A DNA stretch of 64,000 nucleotides from Methylobacter sp. (GTDB taxonomy: Bacteria; Pseudomonadota; Gammaproteobacteria; Methylococcales; Methylomonadaceae). The stretch is from assembly GCA_030699385.1 (NCBI GenBank), contig JAUYMY010000060.1, forward strand, positions 1 through 64,000, read 5' to 3'. The stretch's first letter is position 1. Each line of letters begins with the position of its first letter. The translations under genes and the position numbers were made by a program. The notes under the pieces were generated by a model that worked only from the letters and a program-made list of their open reading frames with translations, did no database searches and was not told the DNA's origin. Positions 1 through 8,123 of this stretch are shown here, piece by piece.

Positions 1-207
1 GGTTTCTGGTGGCTGAAAGCAAACGGCAAAATTGAAATTGACTGCACAGAAGTCTCTGAATTGTTAGGTAAAAGTTACAGTGTTTATGATCTGTTAGTGG
101 ATGTTTCTTCTACTATCGGTCGCGCTTATACACTGGGTGAAACTTTCACTATCACATCAGAATTGATGGGTCTTGATGTCAAACTGCAAGACGTTGCCAG
201 AGCATAG
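1..207 (+). CDS. mmoB: sMMO regulatory (coupling) protein MmoB, 3' part
   Basis: Partial gene: only the last 68 codons lie in the window, ending in TAG at 205-207. The product is the cofactor-less effector protein of soluble methane monooxygenase, which binds the hydroxylase near its diiron site and controls substrate access and coupling to the reductase. The visible tail (FWWLKANGKIEIDCTE, then YDLLVDVSSTIGRAYTLG) fits the MmoB/DmpM family. Identification is strengthened by the operon order, because mmoB directly precedes mmoZ in known sMMO operons. The mmoZ start follows 9 bases after the stop, so the two are co-transcribed and probably translationally coupled. Confidence 0.9.
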   Translation, partial: GFWWLKANGKIEIDCTEVSELLGKSYSVYDLLVDVSSTIGRAYTLGETFTITSELMGLDVKLQDVARA

Positions 208-216
208 GAGAGAACA

Positions 217-714
217 ATGGCTAACATTCATGATAATCCCAAACGTGACGAATGGGTTAAAAAAATCGCTGGTTTAACCACACTGGCAGCAGGTCATGCG
301 TTATTAAAAGATTTTCGTGTCAAACACATGAATCCTTTTAAAACCGACTGGTCTTTAGAGCTTGATGGTCAATGGATTGAGTGCAAAATCGAAGAAAAAG
401 TGGCGTTGCTGAAACGCGCTGAATTCAATGACGCGAAATTCATGAACAACTGTACTTGTGGTGCCAATGCACAAGAAGTTGCTGATAAAGCGGTTGCTGA
501 AATGGATGCGTGTACTGATATGTACAAAGCAGAAAGAATTCATATCGACTTCAGACTGGCTTGCAAACCACCTGTCATGCCTGTCAATGTCTTTCTGGAC
601 ACTGACCGTCTGTTAGGTACTAAGTTAATGGAACTGAGAAACACGGATTATTACGCCTTGCCGTTAGAGGAATTGCGTAAAGTGCGTGGCGTAAAAGTCA
701 TTACCTTACAGTAG
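217..714 (+). CDS. mmoZ: soluble methane monooxygenase hydroxylase, gamma subunit
   Basis: 165 residues, close to the usual 160-170 for the gamma subunit of the (alpha-beta-gamma)2 hydroxylase. The protein is helical, lacks metal ligands and stabilises the alpha/beta core in the cytoplasm. Recognisable features are the start MANIHDNPKRDEWVKKI and the later segment IHIDFRLACKPPVMPVNVFL. The ATG at 217 is preceded by GGAGAG at about 207-212, a good ribosome site overlapping the mmoB stop. It sits between mmoB and mmoD in the canonical mmoXYBZDC order. The catalytic alpha subunit gene mmoX and mmoY lie upstream, outside the window. Confidence 0.95.
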   Translation: MANIHDNPKRDEWVKKIAGLTTLAAGHALLKDFRVKHMNPFKTDWSLELDGQWIECKIEEKVALLKRAEFNDAKFMNNCTCGANAQEVADKAVAEMDACTDMYKAERIHIDFRLACKPPVMPVNVFLDTDRLLGTKLMELRNTDYYALPLEELRKVRGVKVITLQ

Positions 715-721
715 TTCGCAG

Positions 722-789
722 GTTGGGTTGCCGCTTTTGGCAACCCAACACAAAACAGGTTTTATTGGGTTGGCTATGGTCAGCCCAAT
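722..789 (+). other. two stem-loops in the mmoZ-mmoD gap
   Basis: Two hairpins fill the 112-base gap between mmoZ and mmoD. The first has an 11-bp perfect stem (GTTGGGTTGCC at 722-732 with GGCAACCCAAC at 739-749) and a 6-base loop. The second has a 9-bp stem with one wobble pair (764-772 with 781-789). Neither has a T-run behind it, so they are unlikely to be simple terminators. mRNA processing or stabilisation, giving unequal amounts of hydroxylase versus MmoD and MmoC, is a reasonable inference. The two stems share the TTGGGTT motif. Confidence 0.6.
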
Positions 790-826
790 CTACACAGTTT
801 CTATTTATAAACAAACACACTAAGCC

Positions 827-1096
827 ATGTTAGAAGCATTCAATGTAGCGTCGGATTCACAACATCACGACATTCAAAATGAGAATTCCCAACTCACTAA
901 ACTCTATGATTCAGAGTCTTACACCGCTTACACAGAAGATCTGGAATTTATGTGGCGGTGGACTATCTATCGGGACAATAAACTGGTTCAGGAAGGCTGT
1001 TCGTTGACCTTAGATGCCTCCAGACGTTCCGTGAATCATGTGATGGCGTTTTTTAACATGAGTAACAAAAACAACACGGTAGCACAGGAGTTGTAG
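827..1096 (+). CDS. mmoD: sMMO operon protein MmoD (assembly/copper-switch factor)
   Basis: 89 residues, located between mmoZ and mmoC exactly where mmoD (orfY) occurs in sMMO operons. MmoD inhibits or assists hydroxylase maturation and has been proposed to take part in the copper switch between soluble and particulate methane monooxygenase. The central segment (LEFMWRWTIYRDNKLVQEGCSL) is the typical family core, followed by an AxxxxxMAFF-like helix. The stop is only 3 bases before the mmoC ATG, so the two are coupled. Assignment rests on position, size and this core; I did not identify catalytic residues. Confidence 0.85.
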   Translation: MLEAFNVASDSQHHDIQNENSQLTKLYDSESYTAYTEDLEFMWRWTIYRDNKLVQEGCSLTLDASRRSVNHVMAFFNMSNKNNTVAQEL

Positions 1097-1099
1097 CTA

Positions 1100-2137
1100 A
1101 TGGCAAACACACACCAAGTCACAATTATTACTCAGGATGACGAGTCAGTCACATTTGAATGCCGTTCGGATGAAGACGTTATCAGCGCGGCGGTACGACA
1201 AGATATTTATTTAATGTCCTCTTGCCGTGAAGGCGGTTGCGCCACTTGTAAAGGACTCTGCACGGAAGGCGATTACGTTTTAGGGAAAGTGAGTTCGCAA
1301 GCTCTGCCTTATGAAGAAGAGGAGGCGGGCGAAGTTTTATTATGCCGTTGTTATCCCAGTACCGACATTGAGGTCGAAGTACCTTATGTTTACGAACGTA
1401 TCAGTTTTTCGCCAGAAGGTTTGTCTTTTGAGGCGGAAGTCGTTGGCGTGTCTCAAGTATCAAGTAACGTCATGCGTTTGTTATTAAATCGCACGGGCGA
1501 TGATAAACAAATCAAATTTGAATCGGGACAGTTTTTTGATTTAGAAATTCCTAATACCACAACCACACGTTCGTATTCCCCAGCTAACACCGCTAATAAA
1601 AAAGGTGAACTGGAATTTTTAATTCGTGTGGTCGAGGGTGGCAAGTTTTCAACGTATTTGAAAAACGAGGCTCACGTTGGACAAAAAATAAATGTTAAAG
1701 GCGCGTCAGGTATTTTCGGTTTAAAAGAAAATGGCTTTACGCCGCGCTATTTTGTTGCAGGTGGCACAGGATTGGCTCCCATACTGTCTATGGTAAGGCA
1801 TATGCACGAATGGAGTGAGCCACAGAAATGTATCATTTATTTCGGTGTAAACACGGAAGAAGAAATATTTTTTCTGGATGAATTAGAAAAATTAGCCTCG
1901 GAAATGAAAACTCTGGAGCTGAGAAACTGTGTATGGAAATGCAGTGATGAATGGCGTTACGAAAAAGGCAGTGTGGTCGATGTTTTACGCCGTGATTTAA
2001 CAGAAACGGGCGCGAAACCCGACATTTATTTATGCGGCCCTCCAGGTATGGTGGATGCAACGTTCAACGTCTGCGAAACCTTAGGTATTCCAAAAGAACG
2101 AGTGTATTTAGAAAAGTTTTTACCTAGCGGTTCTTAA
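1100..2137 (+). CDS. mmoC: soluble methane monooxygenase reductase (protein C)
   Basis: 345 residues, the usual size. It passes electrons from NADH through FAD and a plant-type [2Fe-2S] cluster to the hydroxylase. The N-terminal ferredoxin domain (1-95) has all four cluster cysteines, C42, C47, C50 and C82, with the motif [13 protein letters not shown]. The flavin domain carries RSYSPAN (about residue 156) and the NADH domain carries [13 protein letters not shown] (about 221) and a C-terminal CGPPGMVDA. The ATG follows mmoD by 3 bases. Everything needed for activity appears intact. It ends the canonical mmo operon, and a hairpin follows at 2151. Confidence 0.96.
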   Translation: MANTHQVTIITQDDESVTFECRSDEDVISAAVRQDIYLMSSCREGGCATCKGLCTEGDYVLGKVSSQALPYEEEEAGEVLLCRCYPSTDIEVEVPYVYERISFSPEGLSFEAEVVGVSQVSSNVMRLLLNRTGDDKQIKFESGQFFDLEIPNTTTTRSYSPANTANKKGELEFLIRVVEGGKFSTYLKNEAHVGQKINVKGASGIFGLKENGFTPRYFVAGGTGLAPILSMVRHMHEWSEPQKCIIYFGVNTEEEIFFLDELEKLASEMKTLELRNCVWKCSDEWRYEKGSVVDVLRRDLTETGAKPDIYLCGPPGMVDATFNVCETLGIPKERVYLEKFLPSGS

Positions 2138-2150
2138 ACAATAGCCACAC

Positions 2151-2190
2151 AGAGGTCGGTCTGTCACATGATAGTGCGTGACCTCTTTTA
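2151..2190 (+). terminator. probable terminator after mmoC
   Basis: AGAGGTC (2151-2157) pairs with GACCTCT (2180-2186), followed by TTTTA. An alternative inner stem GTCAC/GTGAC exists at 2163-2182. The loop is long (22 bases) for the outer stem, so termination may be partial. Confidence 0.5.
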
Positions 2191-2233
2191 GCGAAGTTAA
2201 CACAAGTAATTAACATTATAAGAGGGGATTAAA

Positions 2234-2659
2234 ATGTCACTACATTGTCTGGTGTATGTCAGCTTAGCAAATCAAGAGATGTCTGATGATCATCTAAAGT
2301 CTATGCTCCAAAAAGCGCGAGCGAAAAATGAAACGTTGGATATTACAGGGATGTTGCTGTACCGAGACGGATTCTTTATGCAGGCACTTGAAGGTGCGTT
2401 AAAAGACATCGAAGCCTTATTTGACACTATTTCAAAAGATGCACGGCATCGTGATGTGTTATTGGTTTATAAAAAGCCAATCAAAGAACGTGGTTTTGAA
2501 AAGTGGACGATGGGATTCAATAAGGTAGATAGCAAAACTCTGGAATGTCTGGATGGTTTCTGCGATTTTATGGCACGCCCAACCCCTGAGTTTTTTAAAT
2601 ACCGTGCCAGTGAAGCAGAAGCACTGCTGGATGAGTTTAAACATCAGATTTTCTTTTAA
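2234..2659 (+). CDS. BLUF-domain blue-light sensor protein
   Basis: 141 residues. Residues 1-95 form a BLUF domain, which binds FAD and senses blue light by rearranging a Tyr-Gln hydrogen-bond network. The key residues are present: Y8, N32, Q50 (in FFMQALEG), W91 and M93 (KWTMGF). The C-terminal 45 residues form a short helical cap with no output domain, so it is a short BLUF protein that must act on a partner. A good ribosome site (GAGGGG, 2222-2227) precedes the ATG. It lies between mmoC and the mmoG locus on the same strand, so it could be expressed with sMMO genes if the mmoC terminator leaks. Its partner and role here are unknown. Confidence 0.9.
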   Translation: MSLHCLVYVSLANQEMSDDHLKSMLQKARAKNETLDITGMLLYRDGFFMQALEGALKDIEALFDTISKDARHRDVLLVYKKPIKERGFEKWTMGFNKVDSKTLECLDGFCDFMARPTPEFFKYRASEAEALLDEFKHQIFF

Positions 2660-2681
2660 AGAGTGATGGCGTTTATTTGAA

Positions 2682-2978
2682 ATGAGCATAAAGCCTGAAG
2701 ACGAAGCGTTTCTCCATGACATGGTCATACAACTGGATGAAACCATTAGAAAGTTAGCGATTGAAGAACGCGAAATCACTGAAAAATTGGGGATAGTTCG
2801 TGTTGAGGAATTAAAAGAGTTCTGGCAACAAGCGTTATCTGAGGAAGAAGAGAAATTTTTCAGAATAACACTGGATTACTGGGACAGATCACTGATTCGT
2901 GTGTGGGCGCATAGTTCTCGCGCCCATGATACGCGAGTGAAAGTGGGTCATACATTAATGTTGTGTGTTCTAAATTAA
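2682..2978 (+). CDS. hypothetical 98-aa protein in the sMMO locus
   Basis: I do not recognise this family. The protein is small, acidic and mostly charged helix. Residues 10-75 are rich in Glu, Lys and Leu and may form a coiled coil (EEREITEKLGIVRVEELKEF), followed by a more basic end (RVWAHSSRAHDTRVKVGHT). It begins 22 bases after the BLUF gene and ends 18 bases before mmoG, which suggests one transcription unit. There is no signal peptide, membrane segment or metal motif. It could be a partner of the BLUF protein or of the chaperonin, but only position supports this. Confidence 0.65.
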   Translation: MSIKPEDEAFLHDMVIQLDETIRKLAIEEREITEKLGIVRVEELKEFWQQALSEEEEKFFRITLDYWDRSLIRVWAHSSRAHDTRVKVGHTLMLCVLN

Positions 2979-2996
2979 AGGCATAGACAGAAAACC

Positions 2997-4682
2997 ATGA
3001 GCAAACAAATTATTTATAACCCCGAAGCTCTTTCGAGAATGATACACGGCATTGACAGTGTGGCACGCGCCGCGATTGTGACGATGGGCAGTGCAGGGCC
3101 TGCGGTGATGATTCAGCATCGTACCGACGGCATTATGCCTGTGTTTACTCGCGATGGCGTGACGGTTGCCAGATCAATTAATTTTGATGATCGGATCGCT
3201 GATTTGGGGGCGCGAATGTTGCGTGATGTCGCAGGCGCCATGTCTCGACAAGTCGGTGACGGCACAAACACCGCGATTGTATAGGAGCAAAAACTGGCAC
3301 ATGAAAGTTTTCGTAGTCTCGCGGCAGGCTTTCATCCCTTGCAATTGAAAAAAGGCTTGGATTTAGCGTTGGCTCTGGTGGAAAAACACTTGTTGGAGTC
3401 CGCTGTGACGGGTGTAACCGACGATTGGATTGAAAAAATGTCGGCAGTTGCCACTAAGAATGAACCCAAAGTGGGTAAATTATTGGCTCATGCTCTGAAC
3501 GAGTTAGGGCTTGAAGGTCAACTCACTTTTCAACTGGGCAATGGACGTGATGATGAGCTGGATATTGTCGATGGTATTCACTATGAGCAAGGTTATTTAT
3601 CGCCGTATTTTATCACCGATAAAACGCGTGCAGAAGCGGTGCTCGATAATCCGTATATCCTGCTCTATGATCGTGAAATCAATGATTTAATGGATTTAAT
3701 TCCAATTCTGGAAGAAGTCAGAGCCGAAGGACGCTCATTGCTCATTATTGCCGAAAACGTCATTGATAAAGCCTTGACGGGCTTATTGCTTAATCTTACA
3801 CAAGGCGTGTTTAAAGTCGTTGCTGTTAAACCGTCTGGGTTTGGCGATAGGCGACTTGACCGCTTTAAAGATTTGGCTTTATTAACAGGCGGACAGGCGA
3901 TTTTAGATGATTACAGCAGCCCAAAATTAGAACACGTTACCTTGGATATGCTGGGGCAAGCACAGCGCGTTGTGGTCACAGAAACCAGCATTACCATCAT
4001 CGGTGCGAAAGGTGATAAACAACTTGCCAAACAGCGTATTGAAACACTACGCGCCCAAGCCGACTTTATTCTGGCAATAAAACCCGGGGAAGGTTCTGCC
4101 TCAGGCAATAAACATGATTTTGATGAACTGGAAGAGCGTATTGCACTATTAGCCGCTAAAACAGGCGTGTTCAGTGTTGGCGGACTGGCGGATTTTGAGA
4201 TTAAAGAGCGCATGGTGCGTATAGAAAATGCTTACATGTCCGCTAAAGCGGCACTGGAAGAAGGTGTGTTAGCGGGGGGTGGTGTCGGGTTGTTTCGCTG
4301 TATAAAAATGCTTGATAGCGTGATTGCCGAAAATGCCGAGCAGCAACAAGGCATTATTATTATGAAATTGGCACTTATCGCACCGTTGCAAAGTGTTACC
4401 CGCAATGCGGGATTGAATTCCGAAGCGGTTATTGCTCACTTAATGAGCAGTGATGATGAGCATTTAACCATCGATACGCAACGACATCTTTACGGCAACT
4501 TTTTGGAGATCGGCATTATTGATCCGGTGAAAGTCATGCGTTTAGCACTGCGTAATGCGGTGAGTGTCGTAACAACGTTAATTACTACCGAAGCGATAGT
4601 AATGAATGTCCCTGATTTATCTATCATGGATGGTTATTCGCCCGAATGGGCGGCAGCAACCCGCGAAGATCCAAGGTCATAA
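2997..4682 (+). pseudogene. mmoG: sMMO-associated GroEL-like chaperonin, interrupted by an in-frame TAG
   Basis: A 561-codon reading frame with GroEL similarity from end to end, broken only by TAG at 3282-3284 (codon 96). Upstream, residues 1-95 end in QVGDGTNTAIV; downstream the same frame resumes with EQKLAHESFRSLAAG, aligning without gap to Gro[10 protein letters not shown]. The stop thus replaces Leu and the next codon changes Ala to Glu. MmoG is a group I chaperonin homologue needed for sMMO expression or assembly, encoded beside mmoR. It lacks the GGM-rich tail, and the position equivalent to GroEL D398 (ATP hydrolysis) is Asn (RIENAYMSAK); D52 and D87 equivalents are kept. The long intact 3' frame argues for a recent mutation, readthrough, internal restart or sequencing error. 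Confidence 0.85.
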
Positions 4683-4806
4683 GCTCGGTATTCCTGCGGT
4701 ATACCGAGTTGTAAACTACATGCTGGGGATCTGCCCCGGCTTTCATCGAGTGTCATATCTACCTATTCCTGTAACCAGGGACCTTCCTTATTCCTCCGTG
4801 GAATAG

Positions 4807-4850
4807 AGGCAATGCGACAGAATGCCACATTGCCTATTTTTTTTATTTTG
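4807..4850 (+). terminator. rho-independent terminator after mmoG
   Basis: AGGCAATG (4807-4814) pairs with CATTGCCT (4828-4835) and is followed by ATTTTTTTTATTTT. A second stem without T-run (CTCGGTAT 4684-4691 / ATACCGAG 4701-4708) lies just after the mmoG stop. Together they separate mmoG from mmoR, so mmoR probably has its own promoter within 4851-4963; I could not pick a convincing one. Confidence 0.85.
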
Positions 4851-4963
4851 TTATCTTGGTCTTCCACTTTGTAACGAGTCAAAATTCCATGCAAAAAGAT
4901 TGAGTTTTGGAGCGTTCAGGTTAGCCGTCGACACTATTCTGTGTCAAATCAATCAAGAAGAAC

Positions 4964-6718
4964 ATGGATATAGATCTTAAGATTCCAGGCAAAGTCAAGC
5001 TGATTCATGAATCCTTGTTGCTTAGGCATACGGTTGAATTTGAAGTAGACCGCCCGGTGCAAGCCTGGCAATGGATGAATCAGACCCGCTCTGTTCCTGA
5101 TCAAAACGATTGGGTTCGGCCTGAAGTCACTGAGGCCTGGAGGCGTTGTCTTGATGATTATGGTTTACCACTGGGTAATTACGCCAATTGGGACAACTAT
5201 CCCGTTATTGAATCCACCCTTAGAAATACGCTTCCAATCACTCATATTGAAGAGCTGATTAAACAGTTGAGCCACAATTTTCACGTTTTTTTAAAAGAAG
5301 CCGAAGTGATGATGGTGTTGACGGAGGCGGCTGGCAGGTTGCTGTACGTGGCAGGTGAGCAGCAGTTTCCCAGTTCATTTATGACCCGTATGCATGCCAC
5401 TGGCACAAATTGGAGTGAGTCGGTTTTGGGCAATAATGGCATAGGCTCTACGGCAGTCCTGAAAAAGCCGGTTGCGTTTCAGGGTATGGAGCATTTTCTA
5501 AGTGCGCTACATCCATTTACGACTGTCGGCTATCCCTTGCTTGATGATACAGGCGAATTGTTGGCAGTCATCGGTTTAATCAGCGATCACCAAGAAAGCA
5601 TGAATGCGCTGTTTGCGTTTTTGCATTTAATTTGCGTGTTGGTAAATACCAACTTGCCTTTGGCTAAAAATCCTTCTGCGCAAGAACGGGTATTGGAGAA
5701 AATTCACTTTAATCCGGCAAGAAAACCACAGTTGCCACTCAATAATTCGGCGATTTCCGACGAGTTGGATGCGCTCATAAAAAAATCCGTTAAATTACAA
5801 AACCACAAAATTCCCATTCTAATTACTGGTGAGTCAGGGGTGGGCAAGGATCATTTTGTGAACCTGCTAAAAAACGCTGGCCCCAGGAAAGATGGGCCAC
5901 TGATAGCCATTAACTGCGCCTCTATCCCTCATGATTTGATTGAAAGCGAGCTGTTTGGTTATGAGGCCGGTAGTTTCACTGGCGCGCGAACCAGCGGCAA
6001 GTTAGGTAAGTTCATGCTGGCGGACAAAGGTATCTTGTTTCTTGATGAAATTGGCGATATGAGTTTTGATTTGCAATCAACTTTACTTCGCGTACTGGAA
6101 ACCTCTGAATTCACCCCAGTGGGCGGATGTAAGCCGGTTCGGGTTGATGTGCAAGTGGTTGCGGCAACTAATGTGCGCTTATTGGAAGCCGTCGAGGCTG
6201 GGCGTTTTCGCCGCGATCTTTATTACCGTTTGAATGGCGCTCAAATTCATTTACAGCCATTACGTGACAGATCAGATAAAAAATCCATTATTCAATATAT
6301 TTTACAGAGAGAATTGAATGCTGTTGCAGCAGATGATCGGATTCAAATTTGTCCGGAAGTACTCAGCTTAATCGAGCAGCACCCATGGCCGGGTAATATT
6401 CGTCAATTAATTAATGTGATTAGGGCAACCCTTTATACTGCCAACGATCCTATTATTACCTTGCAAGATTTGCCGGTTGATTTTGTCGCCGAACTCAGGC
6501 AATTTAATGTTGGCGATACTCGCGCTGTTAATTCAGTTTTAATTGCGACGCTGATGGATAATTCGCCGGTTATGAGTTTAATGGATTGGGAATTGTGCGG
6601 CATAAAAACGGCACTTAAAGACTGTGACGGTAATATTTCAATTGCGGCAAAAAAACTTGGCATTACTCGCACCACGCTTTATAAAAAAATTGAACGTTTT
6701 GGTTTAAATAGTGCCTGA
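4964..6718 (+). CDS. mmoR: sigma-54-dependent activator of sMMO transcription
   Basis: 584 residues. The N-terminal part (about 1-240) is a GAF-like sensory region. The AAA+ domain has Walker A GESGVGKD (about residue 289), Walker B ILFLDEIGDM (about 360) and an arginine-finger region. The C-terminal Fis-type helix-turn-helix is NISIAAKKLGITRTTLYKKI. Such proteins drive sigma-54 RNA polymerase, and MmoR with MmoG is required for expression of the mmoX promoter in other methanotrophs. The sigma-54 contact loop reads GSFTGA rather than the common GAFTGA. The gene stands alone between the mmoG terminator and a convergent PilZ gene. Its domain order resembles AcoR-like activators, but context favours MmoR. 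Confidence 0.88.
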   Translation: MDIDLKIPGKVKLIHESLLLRHTVEFEVDRPVQAWQWMNQTRSVPDQNDWVRPEVTEAWRRCLDDYGLPLGNYANWDNYPVIESTLRNTLPITHIEELIKQLSHNFHVFLKEAEVMMVLTEAAGRLLYVAGEQQFPSSFMTRMHATGTNWSESVLGNNGIGSTAVLKKPVAFQGMEHFLSALHPFTTVGYPLLDDTGELLAVIGLISDHQESMNALFAFLHLICVLVNTNLPLAKNPSAQERVLEKIHFNPARKPQLPLNNSAISDELDALIKKSVKLQNHKIPILITGESGVGKDHFVNLLKNAGPRKDGPLIAINCASIPHDLIESELFGYEAGSFTGARTSGKLGKFMLADKGILFLDEIGDMSFDLQSTLLRVLETSEFTPVGGCKPVRVDVQVVAATNVRLLEAVEAGRFRRDLYYRLNGAQIHLQPLRDRSDKKSIIQYILQRELNAVAADDRIQICPEVLSLIEQHPWPGNIRQLINVIRATLYTANDPIITLQDLPVDFVAELRQFNVGDTRAVNSVLIATLMDNSPVMSLMDWELCGIKTALKDCDGNISIAAKKLGITRTTLYKKIERFGLNSA

Positions 6719-6723
6719 CCGGG

Positions 6724-7341
6724 TCACATTGCAAAACGCGGTATACCCTTAACGGCGGTATTTTCCATGTGGACGTATTTCAAGCCAATCAATAAGCCGC
6801 CATCTTCGGCGTTCTCAACCCAGACCACTTTTATTTCGCCTTTTAATGCCAGCCGTTCAAATTCGAACACGGTTATTTCGCCCACTTCGACAGCGATGGA
6901 TTCAGCGAGCTTAATCATTAAGCCGTCGACCGAAACATTGACTGCATTAAACTCGCGATAACTGCCATCCAATAGGATTTTCCCCGAATCCGTCATGTTT
7001 TTTCTATACGCTTTTCGCTTGTACAGTTGGTTATTGACGTCATAGGTCACATTTTTAAAATTCAAGGCAATGAGGATATGACCATCAAATATATCAATCC
7101 TGACCACATCGGCTTCACCGGCCAAACGCATTTCAGGAAGGTACATATCAACGACGGTTGAAGCCAGCAGCGCATTAAAAATTTCTTTAATGTCACTACT
7201 GACTTGATCGGCTTTTAATTCTGCCAGTATGCCGGTTAAAGAAAGATCCTTAATGGTGATTTCCAGTTCTTCTTCACCTAAATAAATCAGACCTTGTGAC
7301 ATTAATTTTTTACGGTAATGCCGGTTTGAAACCAAATTCAT
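6724..7341 (-). CDS. tandem PilZ-domain protein
   Basis: 205 residues with two PilZ-like units. Unit one has RHYRKK near residue 7 and DLSLTG near 31. Unit two has KRKAYRKN near 109 and NVSVDG near 134. PilZ domains bind cyclic di-GMP through an arginine motif and the D/NxSxxG motif, so the protein is probably a cyclic-di-GMP effector affecting motility, exopolysaccharide or regulation. There is no signal peptide or additional output domain. It converges on mmoR with only 5 bases between the stop codons. The opposite-facing gene at 7489 starts 147 bases beyond its ATG. Confidence 0.8.
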   Translation of the reverse strand: MNLVSNRHYRKKLMSQGLIYLGEEELEITIKDLSLTGILAELKADQVSSDIKEIFNALLASTVVDMYLPEMRLAGEADVVRIDIFDGHILIALNFKNVTYDVNNQLYKRKAYRKNMTDSGKILLDGSYREFNAVNVSVDGLMIKLAESIAVEVGEITVFEFERLALKGEIKVVWVENAEDGGLLIGLKYVHMENTAVKGIPRFAM

Positions 7342-7488
7342 TTATCAACCCTCGCTGATTATCAATCGTTCTAGCGCTCAAGTGCTGTAAAACAGCCTGA
7401 TGCAATTATAGTGTCTGTGCTATATTTTTCTTTTTTTTATTTTAATTATTTTTACAGCCTCGACAATATCGACGCTATGTAACGTGCC

Positions 7489-8088
7489 ATGAAAAAATTA
7501 TTCGCCCTGCTTTTGCTCTTATCCCTAGCAGCCTGCACGGCATTACCGCCTAAAAACACTGACAATATTTGCTCCACTTTTAGGGAAAAAGACGGTTGGT
7601 ATGAGGATGCTAAAAATACCTTTAAAAAATGGGGTGTGCCCATTCCTGTACAGATGGCGATTATGCATCAAGAGTCGCGTTTTGTCGCCGATGCCAGGCC
7701 GCCGCGCCCTTGGTTTCTGGGTTTTATTCCTCTGCCTAGAACCAGCAGCGCTTATGGTTATGCCCAGGCTAAAGACGAAACGTGGGGCGATTATCAAAAC
7801 AAGGCGGGCAGTTGGTGGGCGGATCGCGACGAATTTGCCGACGCCACTGATTTTATTGGCTGGTATTGCACCATCAGCCATACTCGCTTAGGCATAGCGA
7901 AATGGGATGCCCGGAACTTGTATCTCGCTTACCACGAAGGTCACGGCGGTTTTTCCCGCAAAAGTTTTGTTAAAAAACCGTGGCTACAACAAGTCGCCAC
8001 TAAAGTGGACAGGCGCGCACAATTATTTCAACGCCAATTGGGTGAATGCCAAGGTGATTTAGACAACAAAGGCTGGTTTTTTTGGTAA
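7489..8088 (+). CDS. lipoprotein with lytic-transglycosylase-like (SLT) domain
   Basis: 199 residues. A lipoprotein signal peptide with lipobox LAAC (Cys16) directs it to the outer membrane or periplasm. The HQESRF motif (about residue 57, candidate catalytic Glu), followed by SSAYGYAQAKDETW (about 85) and YLAYHEGHGG (about 141), matches the SLT fold of the soluble lytic transglycosylase superfamily. It probably cleaves or binds peptidoglycan. The FKBP gene follows after 35 bases, so the two may be co-transcribed. Family membership is clear, exact substrate is not. Confidence 0.75.
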   Translation: MKKLFALLLLLSLAACTALPPKNTDNICSTFREKDGWYEDAKNTFKKWGVPIPVQMAIMHQESRFVADARPPRPWFLGFIPLPRTSSAYGYAQAKDETWGDYQNKAGSWWADRDEFADATDFIGWYCTISHTRLGIAKWDARNLYLAYHEGHGGFSRKSFVKKPWLQQVATKVDRRAQLFQRQLGECQGDLDNKGWFFW

Positions 8089-8123
8089 ACTACCGCCTCT
8101 ACATCAACTATATAGGATAAGTC

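Noticed and set aside
2682-2978. The 98-aa gene as mmoQ or mmoS
   Set aside because: Those are two-component proteins; this product is far too small and lacks receiver or kinase motifs.
3166-3348. Overlapping frame across the mmoG stop, starting near ATG 3166 or 3301
   Set aside because: Different frame, no similarity to chaperonins; it does not rescue mmoG by frameshift because both halves are already in the same frame.
4861-4963. Sigma-54 or palindromic operator upstream of mmoR (GACAC TATTCT GTGTC at 4930-4945)
   Set aside because: The inverted repeat is only 5 bp and no GG/GC spaced promoter was found.
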